Below, in pieces: positions 18,163-27,046 of a DNA stretch of 33,114 nt. The position numbers and the translations under genes are program-made. The notes beneath the pieces are model-generated. The model saw nothing but the letters and a program-made list of their open reading frames with translations. It did no database searches and was not told where the DNA came from. The stretch lies in the NCBI GenBank assembly GCA_039105265.1, contig JAPFFF010000181.1:1-33114 (forward strand). The letters run 5' to 3'. This stretch comes from Tritrichomonas musculus (taxonomy: Eukaryota; Parabasalia; Tritrichomonadida; Tritrichomonadidae). Position 1 is the stretch's first letter, and each line of letters starts with the position of its first letter.

Positions 18163-19229
18163 TTAACAACATCCCCCGGAGTCAATGGAGCATCGGGATT
18201 TGCCGATGCAATCATTTCTGCAAACGTTCCTTTATTAACATCAGACTCTTTCACATGAAACTTCTCATAATCATCAGTTGTGTAATGAAATACAACTTCT
18301 TTTGGTGTTTCATCTTCCTCAACAGGATTACCGGCATGTATTCTTTGATATTTGATTGTAAGTGTTTGATCAAACACGGAAGGAATGGTTGCTTCATTAC
18401 CGATTTGTGTGAATTGACGTTTAAGTTTACCGCGAACCTTTAAATCACGAAGTTTATCTAATGATTCAGCAGAAACAGATTCATCATCTTCGAGAAATGC
18501 TTTTGTTTCAGCAACTACATACGGATCAATAACAGCCCAAACAAGACCTGCGGGGCTAACTTGAAAACGAATTGATAAATCACCGATGATTCCGTTAGGG
18601 AATAAATCAAATGCCTGTAATGCTAGTAAGTCATCAAACGGAAGGTTTAAATCAAATTCAACTTGTGCTCTTCCGTTCTCTTTGAAATTCATCAGATTTA
18701 CATACGTTCCTGCCATTGTTTGTGAATATTGACTTACATTTTCCCATAAAGAATGAACGAATCTACGTCTTTTCTTTTCTGTTTCTGGTTTAAGTGCAGA
18801 ATATAAGAAACCTTCACGAACACATTCATTCTGTTGATATCCGACATTAACATTATTATGTAGAATCTCTAAACGATCGAACAACTGATTTGATGATTTG
18901 AAACCGACAAACAGTTTGTAGAAGTGTTGAGGGTCTTCAATGGTTCGCAATTTATCAAGATCGGTATTCAACTGTAAATCTAGTTTGACATGAAATGTTA
19001 GAAATCCTTTGTCAACATCACTTATGAAATGATCAGGATGAGTTAAACTGATTTGTGAGTATTGACCTGCTGTAAACGGTGCGGGCTGATCATGACAGTC
19101 AACAGTTCTGAATGAAAATGAACGTGTTCCGTCATTAACGTTAATCATATGACGCATCTCTTCAAATGCATGCAATACATTTCCTGTTTCGATTTGATGG
19201 TTATGTGATCTCTCATTACGATATAACAT
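18162..19229 (-). pseudogene. mcp: Major capsid protein, B copy (N-terminal part)
   Basis: Matches residues 1 to about 356 of the MCP at 10286-12154 with three residue differences (for example Asp/Glu in NPVDEDE). It contains the first jelly-roll half. It runs into PolB sequence at its 3' end, so it is an incomplete gene copy at an element junction. The start and the divergent gap to the 83-aa gene are the same as in A. Confidence 0.85.
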
Positions 19230-19281
19230 TTATGATTTAATAAAAAGAATCAATATATTATCTCTTTTATTTACTCTTTAA

Positions 19282-19533
19282 ATGGGTATAGGCATATTCA
19301 ATAAGATAAAGAACGGTTTCAAGAAGTTCGGAAACAAAATCAAAGACGTAGCAACAAAGATTGTTGATAACATTCCTAAAGTCGTTGATGTCGGAAAACA
19401 GATTATCGATAAAGTTAAACCGATAACGAAATTCATTCCAGGCGTCGGTCAAGTTATTGACACTATTGATACAGGTTTAAGTACGGTAGGTCGAGTTGGA
19501 ACGGTCGGAAAGTCAATATTAGATAAAGTTTAA
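19282..19533 (+). CDS. Small amphipathic protein VI-like protein, B copy
   Basis: 83 aa, the same as 12207-12458 except for two residues near GLSTVGRVG. It keeps the Lys/Phe amphipathic helix and glycine-rich turn, and the same spacing to MCP and to the 176-aa gene. The function suggested for the A copy applies here. Confidence 0.6.
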   Translation: MGIGIFNKIKNGFKKFGNKIKDVATKIVDNIPKVVDVGKQIIDKVKPITKFIPGVGQVIDTIDTGLSTVGRVGTVGKSILDKV

Positions 19534-19565
19534 TGATATCTATAAACGTTTTATCATAAACTCAA

Positions 19566-20096
19566 ATGAATGAAAACATCAATGAAGTTAAAATAATAAA
19601 TGAAGACAGAAATGAAGTTAAAGTATTTAAATCACTTGAAGAATTCGATTTGTTCTGTCATAAAAATATTGATCAAATGAAATCACAAACGACAAACTAT
19701 TTGAACAAGATTTATAAAATCATCACTAATGACGGAAATGAATACAAAATCACAAAACGTAATTGCAAAGAAGGAAAACGATGTGACGGAGACATTTATT
19801 TGAAGAAAGTCGGGAATACAATCACTAAAACACTTGAGAATGACAATATCACCGCTGATATTATTATTCTGAGAGAAACAGTTGATGTTATATCTTCCAA
19901 AACTGATGAACTTCGCGATTTGTTTGACAGTAAGTTGATTCACGTTGATATCATCATTAAACAGCTCATCGATAAAAATAAAATACTTGAAGAACATATA
20001 AATAAGCTTTCAAATGTTGTTGACCAACAATCAAAAGTCATTAATGAATACTTTTTAAATGTTGTTGCTCCTGACAACCACAGAATGATTAAGTGA
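19566..20096 (+). CDS. 176-aa coiled-coil unknown, B copy
   Basis: Differs from 12491-13021 at four residues (such as NENRN/NEDRN and EYVL/EYFL). It has the same start, coiled-coil C-terminus and antisense overlap with the 77-aa gene. Mostly silent differences suggest the protein was maintained while the two copies diverged. Function unknown. Confidence 0.6.
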   Translation: MNENINEVKIINEDRNEVKVFKSLEEFDLFCHKNIDQMKSQTTNYLNKIYKIITNDGNEYKITKRNCKEGKRCDGDIYLKKVGNTITKTLENDNITADIIILRETVDVISSKTDELRDLFDSKLIHVDIIIKQLIDKNKILEEHINKLSNVVDQQSKVINEYFLNVVAPDNHRMIK

Positions 20097-20288
20097 ATCA
20101 TGATGATTTAATGATTTAGTCGTTTTTGGCTGTGGTTCATGAAATACATTACCTTTTTCATTATAACATTTCACTGTCGGAGCTGAGTTTATTTTTGTTC
20201 TATTCTTTTGCATCGTTAATTGTAATCTATCAAAATAGTTTTTGTGTTTATCATCATGAACGGTTCTCATTTGATTAATAACAGACAT
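20055..20288 (-). CDS. 77-aa unknown, B copy
   Basis: Protein identical to 12980-13213 in all 77 residues. In the Asn-Ser-Ala-Pro-Thr-Val-Lys stretch the two DNAs differ at three bases, every one a silent third-position change. This is direct evidence that this antisense, partly overlapping frame is translated. Function unknown. Confidence 0.65.
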   Translation of the reverse strand: MSVINQMRTVHDDKHKNYFDRLQLTMQKNRTKINSAPTVKCYNEKGNVFHEPQPKTTKSLNHHDSLNHSVVVRSNNI

Positions 20289-20302
20289 TTAATTGTTATT
20301 AA

Positions 20303-20530
20303 ATGAGTGAACTAACAGAATACAAGAAAGAAATACCGGAATTAAAACGTATCAAACGAAACTTGAAAGAAAAGTGTTATGATTACAAACAATATCTCAA
20401 CAATATCAAATCGGGAATGCTTGGCTCTGACGGTCTCGCCGTTCGTGAGTCTCTTATAGAAGACATCAACAGCCTCAAAAATAAAGTTCATCAGCTTGAG
20501 AATGAATTAAATGAATTGTCTAATAAATGA
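20303..20530 (+). CDS. 75-aa coiled-coil protein, B copy
   Basis: Same as 13228-13455 except at one residue in the basic N-terminal half (IKRGLKEK/IKRNLKEK). It starts 14 bases from the 77-aa gene across the conserved palindrome and overlaps the next antisense gene by about 11 bases. Function unknown. Confidence 0.55.
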   Translation: MSELTEYKKEIPELKRIKRNLKEKCYDYKQYLNNIKSGMLGSDGLAVRESLIEDINSLKNKVHQLENELNELSNK

Positions 20531-20726
20531 GTTCTTCAAGTTCAGCTATTAATTCAGCAGGACCGTTGAATTTCTTTAGTTGTTTAATAAAGTGATTTAT
20601 CTCTTTTAGTACTTCATCTATGATATCATCATTATCGTAGAGGTATTTTAATGCCGGAATCCATCCTTTTAGCTTTTTATTGATTCTATTAATGAGGGTG
20701 CTTAATGTTTCGGCTTGGTTTGACAT
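20520..20726 (-). CDS. 68-aa helical unknown
   Basis: Not recognised. It is mostly helical, with ETLSTLINRINKKLKGWIP, a YDNDDIIDEV segment and a C-terminal ELIAELEELIY amphipathic helix. It is the last gene before the terminal region in B; the A counterpart (13445-13608) looks broken. A T7-ATC tract lies about 17 bases upstream of the ATG at 20726 on its strand. Confidence 0.5.
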   Translation of the reverse strand: MSNQAETLSTLINRINKKLKGWIPALKYLYDNDDIIDEVLKEINHFIKQLKKFNGPAELIAELEELIY

Positions 20727-20739
20727 TTTATAAATTGCT

Positions 20740-20944
20740 GATAAAAAAATAAAAAATTTTTGAAAGTTCGATTTTTTGAGTTGTGTTATTTTTGTTCATT
20801 AGTCGTGTTGACGGCGGGCTTCACCTGACGGAAACCGACTGATATATACTACTAAACAAGTTCAAAGATGAAGATTCAAAAGTGTCTACCGTCAACTTAA
20901 AATATGTATTTTAACCCTACCCCTTTTGATACCCCTTTTTTATC
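20740..20944 (+). repeat. Subterminal region of element B, first copy
   Basis: Non-coding, near-identical to 13615-13826 of A, including GTTGACGG and CCGTCAAC arms and the ACCCTACCCCTTTTGATACC stretch. Unlike A, it is followed by a gene and then by a second copy of its last 41 bases. Confidence 0.75.
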
Positions 20945-20981
20945 ACCCCTCCAAAAATAAAACATTAATAAAACAATTCAT

Positions 20982-21341
20982 TTATTTGTTATTTGTGTTT
21001 CCCTTACGAATTGGTATTTTACGAAATCTTTTATTCGGATGATTAAAGAAGTCATTGATAGAAGCTAACATTACACGTTCAGGTTCATTTCTTCTATAAA
21101 ATCGTACGAATTCAAAAATCATCATGTCTTTAGGATATGTATATATCTCACAATCATATTCATTAAAGAATTCATCAAATTGTTCTTTGGTGGCTTTATA
21201 ATTACAACACTTCAAGGCAAATTCCTTGTCATTATTGATTTTCGTCAAGAATTCTTTAACTGACTTATCCCACATATTCAAGCGTTTCTTTGGTGTGTAA
21301 AATACGCGAACTCCGTCATCAACATAATACATGACTTTCAT
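20982..21341 (-). CDS. 119-aa unknown between terminal repeats
   Basis: Not recognised. It has a basic and aromatic-rich composition: DDGVRVFYTPKKRLNMWDK, then an acid/aromatic middle (FDEFFNEYDCEIYTYPKDMM), FEFVRFYRRNEPERV and a basic tail FRKIPIRKG. No signal peptide or membrane segment. It follows a TTTTTTTATC tract 4 bases before the ATG at 21341. It is flanked by 41-base direct repeats (20904-20944 and 21375-21415) within the terminus of B and has no counterpart in A. The setting suggests a gained cargo gene. Confidence 0.5.
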   Translation of the reverse strand: MKVMYYVDDGVRVFYTPKKRLNMWDKSVKEFLTKINNDKEFALKCCNYKATKEQFDEFFNEYDCEIYTYPKDMMIFEFVRFYRRNEPERVMLASINDFFNHPNKRFRKIPIRKGNTNNK

Positions 21342-21374
21342 TAATGATAAAAAATTAAATTAAAAAATCAAAGA

Positions 21375-21443
21375 TATGTATTTTAACCCTACCCCTTTTG
21401 ATACCCCTTTTTTATCCCCTGTCGAGCCGGTCTATAGTACTCT
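21375..21443 (+). repeat. Second subterminal repeat copy and terminus of B
   Basis: Repeats the ATATGTATTTTAACCCTACC, CCTTTTGATACC and CCTTTTTTATC run of 20904-20944. It then ends with AGCCGGTCTATAGTACT, which aligns with the end of A. PolB homology begins at about 21445, which fixes the terminus to within a few bases. Confidence 0.75.
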
Positions 21444-23497
21444 CTGAGGGCCTCATACGGAAAGACTCCCTTGTTACTATTGGTTTCACCTCCAAAGTCA
21501 ACACCAAATTGCTTTAATGTTCCACCGGCAACAAAAGCTTGAGCATCTATAAAACGAAGTTTGGTTGGATATTTAGTTGAAGTAAGTACGAATTGTTTTA
21601 GTGATGATAATGTTCCAATGATGCTATTTGATTCAATTTTCCAATGAGAGGCATTAAGATATTGTTTGAATAGATTACTATCAAATCTTGAAGAATTGAA
21701 ACCAAATACCGTTATGGTAGTTATACTGTTGTCTATCTTTTCAGGTACACATGAGTATTGTTGTTTGTCTTTGTATACAATTAATGATTGTTCAAAAAGC
21801 CAATCAAGCCATAATGGAATGAAATCTTTGTTATCCTGTAAACTAAAATGCTTTGTTGTTAAGCCAGAAGCGGACTTTACGCATGAGGAAACTGATAACG
21901 GTAAGAGCCGTGAATTGATAATAGTTGATTTACTGGCTTCTGTATTTACAACTTGATCCATTGTTTCAAAGTCATATGTTATGTAATAGATATTCGGTTT
22001 CCATGGTAATCCGTGTGCAAGACAATACTCATAGACTGGATTGTTTAAAATATGTGGACAATATGGTAAAGCTTCCTTGGCTGGTACAAATTGTTTCTTA
22101 TACTTACCATCACAATGTTTGACATGATCATCGAAACGTTTGATATTACTATGCCCGTAATGAACATAAGAATTGCATTTTGGACAAACATGAATTGCAG
22201 TAAGTTTTTCAGCATCTTTGATAAACATAATATGAACAGTAAGGTCTTTGGTAAATAATAAGGCTGAATAAGTTGTGTAATCTTTGTTGAAATACCATTG
22301 TTCCTGTAAGTCATATTGTTTGTCATTGTTGTATTCATATATGTTTATGTTGATTTTATGTTTTTCGGCTAATTCTTTCATTTCCTCCATTGTTACTCCT
22401 TGAAAATTGTCCAATATTGTTTGTGCATGCTTTGGTATTTTTGTTGTATAAGTTATTCCATATTCCTCAAGTAGCAGTTTCTTGGCACGTTTAGTACGAT
22501 GTTTGATGTCGTATTTGGTTGTATTAGTCAATTCAGGAAACAAACAACAAGCAAGAAATCGATACCAACATAAATTATCATCTTCATCATCAACAATTAT
22601 ATAATTATTACTCTTCTTGAATATTTCTGGAAGATCTTTGATACGACCTGTAACCTTACGCATTCTCGATATCGTAAAGGATATTGAGTGTACAATTGTT
22701 AGTTTATTGTTTGAAGAAGTTGTTTCATAGCTGTTTAGCACAGTTTCTATATACATTTTGCATTCATCAAGGTTTCGTTCATCTTTTACTATAATTGGTA
22801 TGGCAGATTTGTAGTTTTGCCATCTGATCTCTCTAGCCTCATAATCATATTTTTCTTCATAAGTTTCAAAGTCAAAGGTACTTGTTTCAAAGACTCCTGA
22901 AAGTTGAAAGTGTATTTTAAATGGTTTTAGTTCACTTTGGTAAACATGAAGCAAGGCATCATATATGTTTGCTAGAGATGATATTTCATTGAAATAATAT
23001 GTAACAATAGGTTTACCATGATCATTACGTTCTTTAACCAAAGCTTCTGGGTAGTCATATGCTTGCAAAGCTGCTACTGCTCTATCGAAATCATTTGGAA
23101 AATTAACTATTAGAAAATCATTATGCTTACTAGTGAATTGTTGACCATTTTTCTTAAGGTACTCGTACAGTTCTTCGTTTTCTGGTTCATTTACTTCGGG
23201 TGTATTAATTATTGTTGTTATTCGTTGTTGGTTTTGTTTGATAACTTCATCAATGTAATTATTAATGGTAATTTCATCAATAACATCTGTAGGAGCTAAT
23301 TCATCAGGCTTAATATCACCAAGAAGAATATTGTAAGCATTATTGTCGTTGAAATATTTACATAGCCTTGTAATATTTATATTGTTGTCTTGGTCAATAA
23401 TAATATTAGCATTTAATTTAGTGTTCAGAATCGCAATGAATTTGGTTATTGTTTCTGTATCCAAATTGAATAATGTTTCTGGTATTAAATTTGTCAT
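21444..23497 (-). pseudogene. polB: DNA polymerase B, N-terminal part (OTU-like, zinc cluster, exonuclease)
   Basis: Starts at the ATG at 23497. Residues 1-290 are a poorly conserved N-terminal region. At about 298-425 an OTU-protease-like pattern appears: D306-D-N-L-C310-W-Y-R and H422, as described for PolBs of Polinton relatives. C438-x-x-C441 and H/C residues to C462 form a likely zinc site. The exonuclease begins at Y-D509-F-E511-T with a second motif FNSSRFD at about 612. The sequence is nearly the same as 16604-18162. It runs into the terminus of B, which appears to be inserted here, so it is an incomplete gene copy. The 132-aa gene precedes it on the same strand. Confidence 0.85.
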
Positions 23498-23580
23498 TTG
23501 GCGTTTGGTTCGTTTTGTATAAGAATAAAATTAAAATATTTAAAATATTTAAAATACAAAAATAATAATTGCTTTTTTAA

Positions 23581-23979
23581 TTAAATTTCCTGAATCTTAT
23601 CAGTGTTTGGATTGAATTCATTCATGCATTTCTTGCCCTCATCAGTGTATTGGAAGAATTCCCATACCTCATCGTAAAACTTCTTTGGAAAGTGATATGG
23701 TATACCATAATCATCGTAATCACCAGTAAGCTCATCAATATAGTAATCAAATATTTCTCCATACTCACGAAAAGCAGCATTTTCATCATGAAAAGATATG
23801 TATAAGTGATTCTGTTCTCTGAATATATCCATTTGTGCGTCTATAATAAAGGGTTCAACAACATCAATAGCATCACGGTCACCATCAATGACTTTATCAC
23901 AAATGTCAGCAAAAAGGTCGTACATAGGTGTTTTATATGTACGGAGTTGTTTAGCAGCATAATTAGCAAAGGCTTCCAT
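23581..23979 (-). CDS. 132-aa acidic unknown upstream of PolB
   Basis: Not recognised. It is strongly acidic and aromatic-rich: AKQLRTYKTPMYDLFADICD, then DVVEPFIIDAQMDIF, then a DYYIDELTGDYDDYG patch and FYDEVWEFFQYTDEGKK. Such acidic compact proteins can be DNA mimics or polymerase partners; that is only a suggestion. The ATG at 23979 follows a T/A-rich leader. PolB lies 83 bases downstream on the same strand, so the two could be co-expressed. No second copy is in the window. Confidence 0.5.
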   Translation of the reverse strand: MEAFANYAAKQLRTYKTPMYDLFADICDKVIDGDRDAIDVVEPFIIDAQMDIFREQNHLYISFHDENAAFREYGEIFDYYIDELTGDYDDYGIPYHFPKKFYDEVWEFFQYTDEGKKCMNEFNPNTDKIQEI

Positions 23980-24210
23980 TATATGTAGTGGAAATAAAAA
24001 ATAAAAAAATTTTTAAAAAATATAATTTTTGAAAAATTGTAAAAACTTAGTTATCCTATCAAAACATAATGAGTTGATAAAGGGTTCCAGAAAATTATTC
24101 AAATGTATAGGTTAGTAATGGAAACACGGGTAAAAACAATAACAAGTACACATACCTGATTTTTTATACCTGAGCTTGTTGGCTTGCAAGGTATGCTGGG
24201 CAAGGTACGA
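23980..24210. other. Non-coding gap, possible element boundary
   Basis: AT-rich leader of the 132-aa gene, then unrecognised sequence with TACCTGA repeated twice (near 24155 and 24168). No gene, RNA or terminal repeat was seen. Gene order suggests that a boundary between two Maverick pieces lies here. Confidence 0.4.
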
Positions 24211-24223
24211 GTAAAATTATTAG

Positions 24224-24709
24224 ATGGTCATCCCGCACAGACCATTACTACTGATGTACGGTACATCAAACACAACCATCACTCATTACTCGCCGATTGA
24301 ATCATCAATGAACTCTGTTAGTGATTTCGTTGTTGGTTCTCCTGTGTATATGACAGGTAAGGTTTACAAACATGTTGGTGATGAATGGAAACCATCAACA
24401 GCAGATGATACAACTGATTGTATTTGTAGTGTCAAAACATCAGGAACATGGAAGGAGTATGTCGGTATATGTGTGAGAATCGATGACAAAAATAAATGTA
24501 TCACATTTAGTTCACATGGTGATTATCTTTTGAAAGTTAATGATTCTTCATGTTATTCAATCGGGGATGAAGTGTTTATAGATAATGAAGACAATAAGTT
24601 GAAAGTTCTTTCAGGAGAGACAGCAATAACATCAAAAATAAAACGCATGACTGTCGGAATCATAACTGCAATAATAGATAATAAAACACTTGCATGCTTT
24701 AAGGCATAA
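24224..24709 (+). pseudogene. Fibre head domain, G copy
   Basis: From about 24250 this is the C-terminal 150 residues of the fibre at 2371-5130, with about nine in ten residues the same by eye: TTITHYSPIESSMNSV, GSPVYMTGKVYKHVGDEW, CSVKTSGTWKEYVGI, YSIGDEVFID, KRMTVGIIT. The first dozen residues do not match and no shaft is present in frame, so this is a gene piece at an element boundary. Fibre heads at three sites in this window have stayed similar. Confidence 0.7.
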
Positions 24710-24734
24710 ATAGTATAAAAAAAATTTTTTTAGC

Positions 24735-25175
24735 TTAATTGTTGGATGAGATTATTTGAATCAGCTTTCCCGTCATGTATAACGATAAATTGATATTTAA
24801 TTGTTCACGAATTAGATTCTGAAGGAATTGAATTCGATTTGACCTTGGTTGGTTCATAATTGTTTCTTTATGGTCAGAAGCAAATTGAAGAACTTGGTCT
24901 CTCTGTTCATCATTAAGGAATTTGGATTTGTTTAATGGAAATGAACGATTTGTTCTTCTTCGTATAGGATTTAATTCATTTGATTGTTCAGTTGATTCAG
25001 TTGATTCAGTTGATGGTTCGACACTTTGTGCCTCGGCATAGCCTCGGGCAACTTCGTTGACCTCAAATTCAGTTGGTTGTTCAATTTGTGTTTCATTTGA
25101 TATATTATTTAATTGTTCGAATTCGGTTTTCAAAGCAAGTAATTCAGAAATGATATGGTCGATGCGTTGTTGCAT
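24735..25175 (-). CDS. 146-aa helical protein, 100/146-aa family
   Basis: Homologous over its last 70 residues to the 100-aa gene at 14026: SFPLNKSKFLNDEQRDQV, then a basic helix and LNINLSLYMTGKLIQ. It has a Leu-rich N-terminal helix like the 100-aa protein, then a variable linker. The linker includes VNEVARGYAEAQSVE, encoded by a repeat also found in the ends of lineage C/E (see findings), followed by short SVEPSTEST-type repeats. The C-terminal domain may bind DNA (inference). The ATG at 25175 follows a T10-ATC tract on its strand. It is tail-to-tail with the fibre head, 25 bases apart. Confidence 0.55.
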   Translation of the reverse strand: MQQRIDHIISELLALKTEFEQLNNISNETQIEQPTEFEVNEVARGYAEAQSVEPSTESTESTEQSNELNPIRRRTNRSFPLNKSKFLNDEQRDQVLQFASDHKETIMNQPRSNRIQFLQNLIREQLNINLSLYMTGKLIQIISSNN

Positions 25176-25480
25176 TTTTAAATAAGATAAAAAAAAAACA
25201 AATTCTTAATTTAAAATTTTATAACTTGTTCTCAGGTTTATTCTGGAGCCCTTATTTAATTTTTAAATCCCGAATTAACTTTGAAATAAATTTTAAAATG
25301 AGTGTTTAGCGCTTTATGACAGGCCTTGTTCTACAACAGATTATGAAGGCTAATTAAAATTTAAACCCTGTGGATAAGTTTTTCGTTAATTTTTAAAATG
25401 AGGTTTTGAGCTTGGTTCCTGGTATTGGGAGACCTAGAAAAATTATTCGACCACCAATACGAACATACATATACTACTAA
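25176..25480. other. Non-coding gap
   Basis: AT-rich, with two similar stretches (AAATTTTAAAATGAG near 25290 and AATTTTTAAAATGAG near 25390). An ATATACTACTAA string near 25470 also occurs in the terminal regions at about 13725 and 20860, suggesting that subterminal sequence may be present. No gene was seen. Confidence 0.4.
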
Positions 25481-25765
25481 GAACTGAACACACAATATCC
25501 GTTAACGAATTACAAATTCACATCAAGAAACGGTGTGCTGTCAATTGATTCAACAAAGGCTTTGAATAATAAAGTTTCATTTGAACAACAACAAACAGAC
25601 TTCAATAACGAAATTGATGAATTCAAATCATCACAAAGGATTATCAATAATCAAATCCTCGAAAGGTTGATGAATCTTGAACGCAAAAATAAAATCCTGA
25701 CCAATGCATTGAACCAACAAGCAAATGTCATTAATCAAATTGTTTCAGTGATTAATGGACCATAA
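25481..25765 (+). pseudogene. Coiled-coil fragment related to the 176-aa protein
   Basis: The frame is open from 25481, with no ATG near the front. It has a heptad-rich helix: NNQILERLMNLERKNKILTN, then NQQANVINQIV. The end resembles the C-terminus of the 176-aa proteins (KNKILEEHINKLSNVVDQQSKVINE). It is probably a remnant of such a gene. It overlaps the end of the antisense PolB piece by 31 bases. Confidence 0.45.
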
Positions 25766-26069
25766 TATATGTCTTTAGCTGATAAACCATTGATGAAGGG
25801 CAAACATGATTGGTTTGGTAGGACAATCATCTTTGTGTGTTTTCCTGTCAAAGCATTCTTGGAAACAGTTATCTTAGACATTTTATTTTTAATCATTTGG
25901 AGGTTTACATTCTTGCAGCGTTTGATGATTCCTTCATCAATAACTTCTTTGTAATCTGATGATTTGATATTATTTTTCTTTAAAGATACACCTTTTAATT
26001 TTAATGACTTTGTTAAACCGTTTTTATTGAACAAGCTATAACATTTAGGGCATAAAGCGATTTGACATT
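25735..26069 (-). pseudogene. polB: DNA polymerase B, C-terminal piece
   Basis: From 26058 leftwards the frame reads ALCPKCYS, then LKLKGVSLKKNN, SSDYKEV, NVNLQM, MSKITVSKNALTGKHTKM and PFINGLSAKD. This matches the PolB ends at 14381 and at 1-219, but is clearly diverged from both. The left end of element C begins at 26070, so this is the part of a PolB gene left beside an insertion. Confidence 0.8.
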
Positions 26070-26391
26070 AGTAGTGAAGGGTGTTCCGAATCGGGGTCAG
26101 ATAAATCCCCACTTAAAACGCTTTAAAAGGCCCCTTTTTGGCCCCCTTCCAAATATCAAAGATAGCATACACCCACAGCACCATATTTTGAACCCGCATT
26201 TGACCCCACATTCGGACCCATATTCGGGGGCCACATAGAGTTCCCCATTTTGTGCCCATAGTGAACCCACCCCAAAACGCTTATAAAACGCTCATATTCG
26301 GGCCCATACAAATTCCGAAAATAGGCCGCATATGGCACACTTATGGACCACTTATGGACCACCTATGGGACCACCTATGGAACAGACCGAT

Positions 26392-26439
26392 GGAGCAACG
26401 GAACTTCGTTCCTTAGGCATTTCATGCCGAAGCTAATGG
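26392..26439 (+). repeat. Hairpin repeat unit in the terminal region of C
   Basis: One unit: GGAAC-TTC-GTTCC followed by GGCAT-TTC-ATGCC, then GAAGCTAATGG. It is the same as the units of the array in E (32259-32508). Confidence 0.7.
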
Positions 26440-26550
26440 AACGTTCCGATGGCGACACAGACCGATGGGACAGACCATAACAGCCAAAAATATTCCATAT
26501 TTGGGGACTCAGATGATTTTGGGAAAACCTATTTTTATATTTGAATATTG

Positions 26551-26560
26551 ATTTTTTATC
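26551..26560 (+). promoter_or_regulatory. ATTTTTTATC motif, 9 bases before an ATG
   Basis: ATTTTTTATC is followed by exactly 9 bases and the ATG of the 158-aa gene. The same motif and spacing occur before three other starts (29864, 32576, 32976). It is probably a core promoter or initiator of this lineage. Confidence 0.6.
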
Positions 26561-26569
26561 GCATCCCAA

Positions 26570-27046
26570 ATGGAAGCCACTCCAAGCTACTCCAATGTCT
26601 ACGAATACATCAACACACTAGTAGCCCTATTGCCAAAGCCTGATGAATTTGCACAATGCAATTTCGCGATATTATGTGACAAGTTCCCATTCAACTTGAA
26701 GAACTCATTGTACCTCGCGAGGGTCCTATATGTATCACTCCAGAATGGTACTGAAACCATTAGATTCTACCCTAATAAGCTCAAGGAGAACCTCGAATTT
26801 GTCAAATTGACATCCAATAGTAGACGCAAATTGAGTGTCAACATGCAGGAGTTCTTCGTAAATGGGAATACCGAAAAGCACGAATACAAGGAATGTCCGT
26901 ATTACAACTACTTGATTGAGAGAACCAATATAAATACCAAGGATCTCATTGCCAAATTACGTGAAAAATACGATATTGCAGAACCTGATGTATTCATCGG
27001 CAAGCATCAGGATTTGGTATTGGATGCTGACCCAGAGTTTGCCTAA
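26570..27046 (+). CDS. 158-aa unknown, first gene of lineage C
   Basis: Not recognised. An N-terminal helical half (SNVYEYINTLVALLPKPDEF, then FPFNLKNSLYLARVLYVSL) is followed by a basic strand-rich middle (IRFYPNKLKE, SNSRRKLSVNMQEFFVNG). The C-terminus has DLIAKLREKYDIAEPDVFIG and an acidic end. It is well conserved with the D copy at 29864. Its stop overlaps that of the ATPase, so the two genes lie tail-to-tail with a 4-base overlap. A position just inside the terminal repeat suggests an early or accessory role, but this is inference. Confidence 0.55.
   Translation: MEATPSYSNVYEYINTLVALLPKPDEFAQCNFAILCDKFPFNLKNSLYLARVLYVSLQNGTETIRFYPNKLKENLEFVKLTSNSRRKLSVNMQEFFVNGNTEKHEYKECPYYNYLIERTNINTKDLIAKLREKYDIAEPDVFIGKHQDLVLDADPEFA

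Larger units (their letters stand above)
18162..21443. mobile_element. Maverick piece B: MCP to right terminus
   Basis: Sister of the right end of element A in the same order and orientation, differing by a few percent by eye. It adds a 119-aa gene between two copies of the subterminal repeat. It ends at about 21443, where it abuts PolB of G; this looks like an insertion of B into that gene. Its left side passes into PolB of F within MCP, with a two-base AT overlap. It is an incomplete piece whose remaining genes look whole. Confidence 0.7.
21444..26069. mobile_element. Maverick piece G (PolB, 132-aa, fibre head, 146-aa, coiled coil, PolB end)
   Basis: Polinton DNA related to F. It may be two pieces: PolB plus the 132-aa gene up to about 24210, and the fibre head to the PolB end from there on. 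In the second part the order fibre (+), 146-aa (-), PolB (-) repeats that of F. B lies at its left inside PolB; C lies at its right, also inside PolB. It is broken, with about three breaks. Confidence 0.6.
26070..26569 (+). repeat. Left terminal region of C
   Basis: Non-coding. Begins AGTAGTGAAGGGTG, then AATCGGGGTCAGATAAATCC. It is rich in CCCATA/TATGGG-type words (CGCCCATA, ATTCGGGCCCATA, CCACCTATGG). The outer 270 bases match E with a single-base difference or so; the last 130 bases match D. One copy of the GGAACTTCGTTCC/GGCATTTCATGCC hairpin repeat lies at about 26392-26439. Confidence 0.75.

Noticed and set aside
26570-27046. 158-aa gene as the Maverick cysteine protease
   Set aside because: No His-Asp-Cys pattern of adenain/Ulp1 type could be seen; no protease was recognised anywhere in the window.
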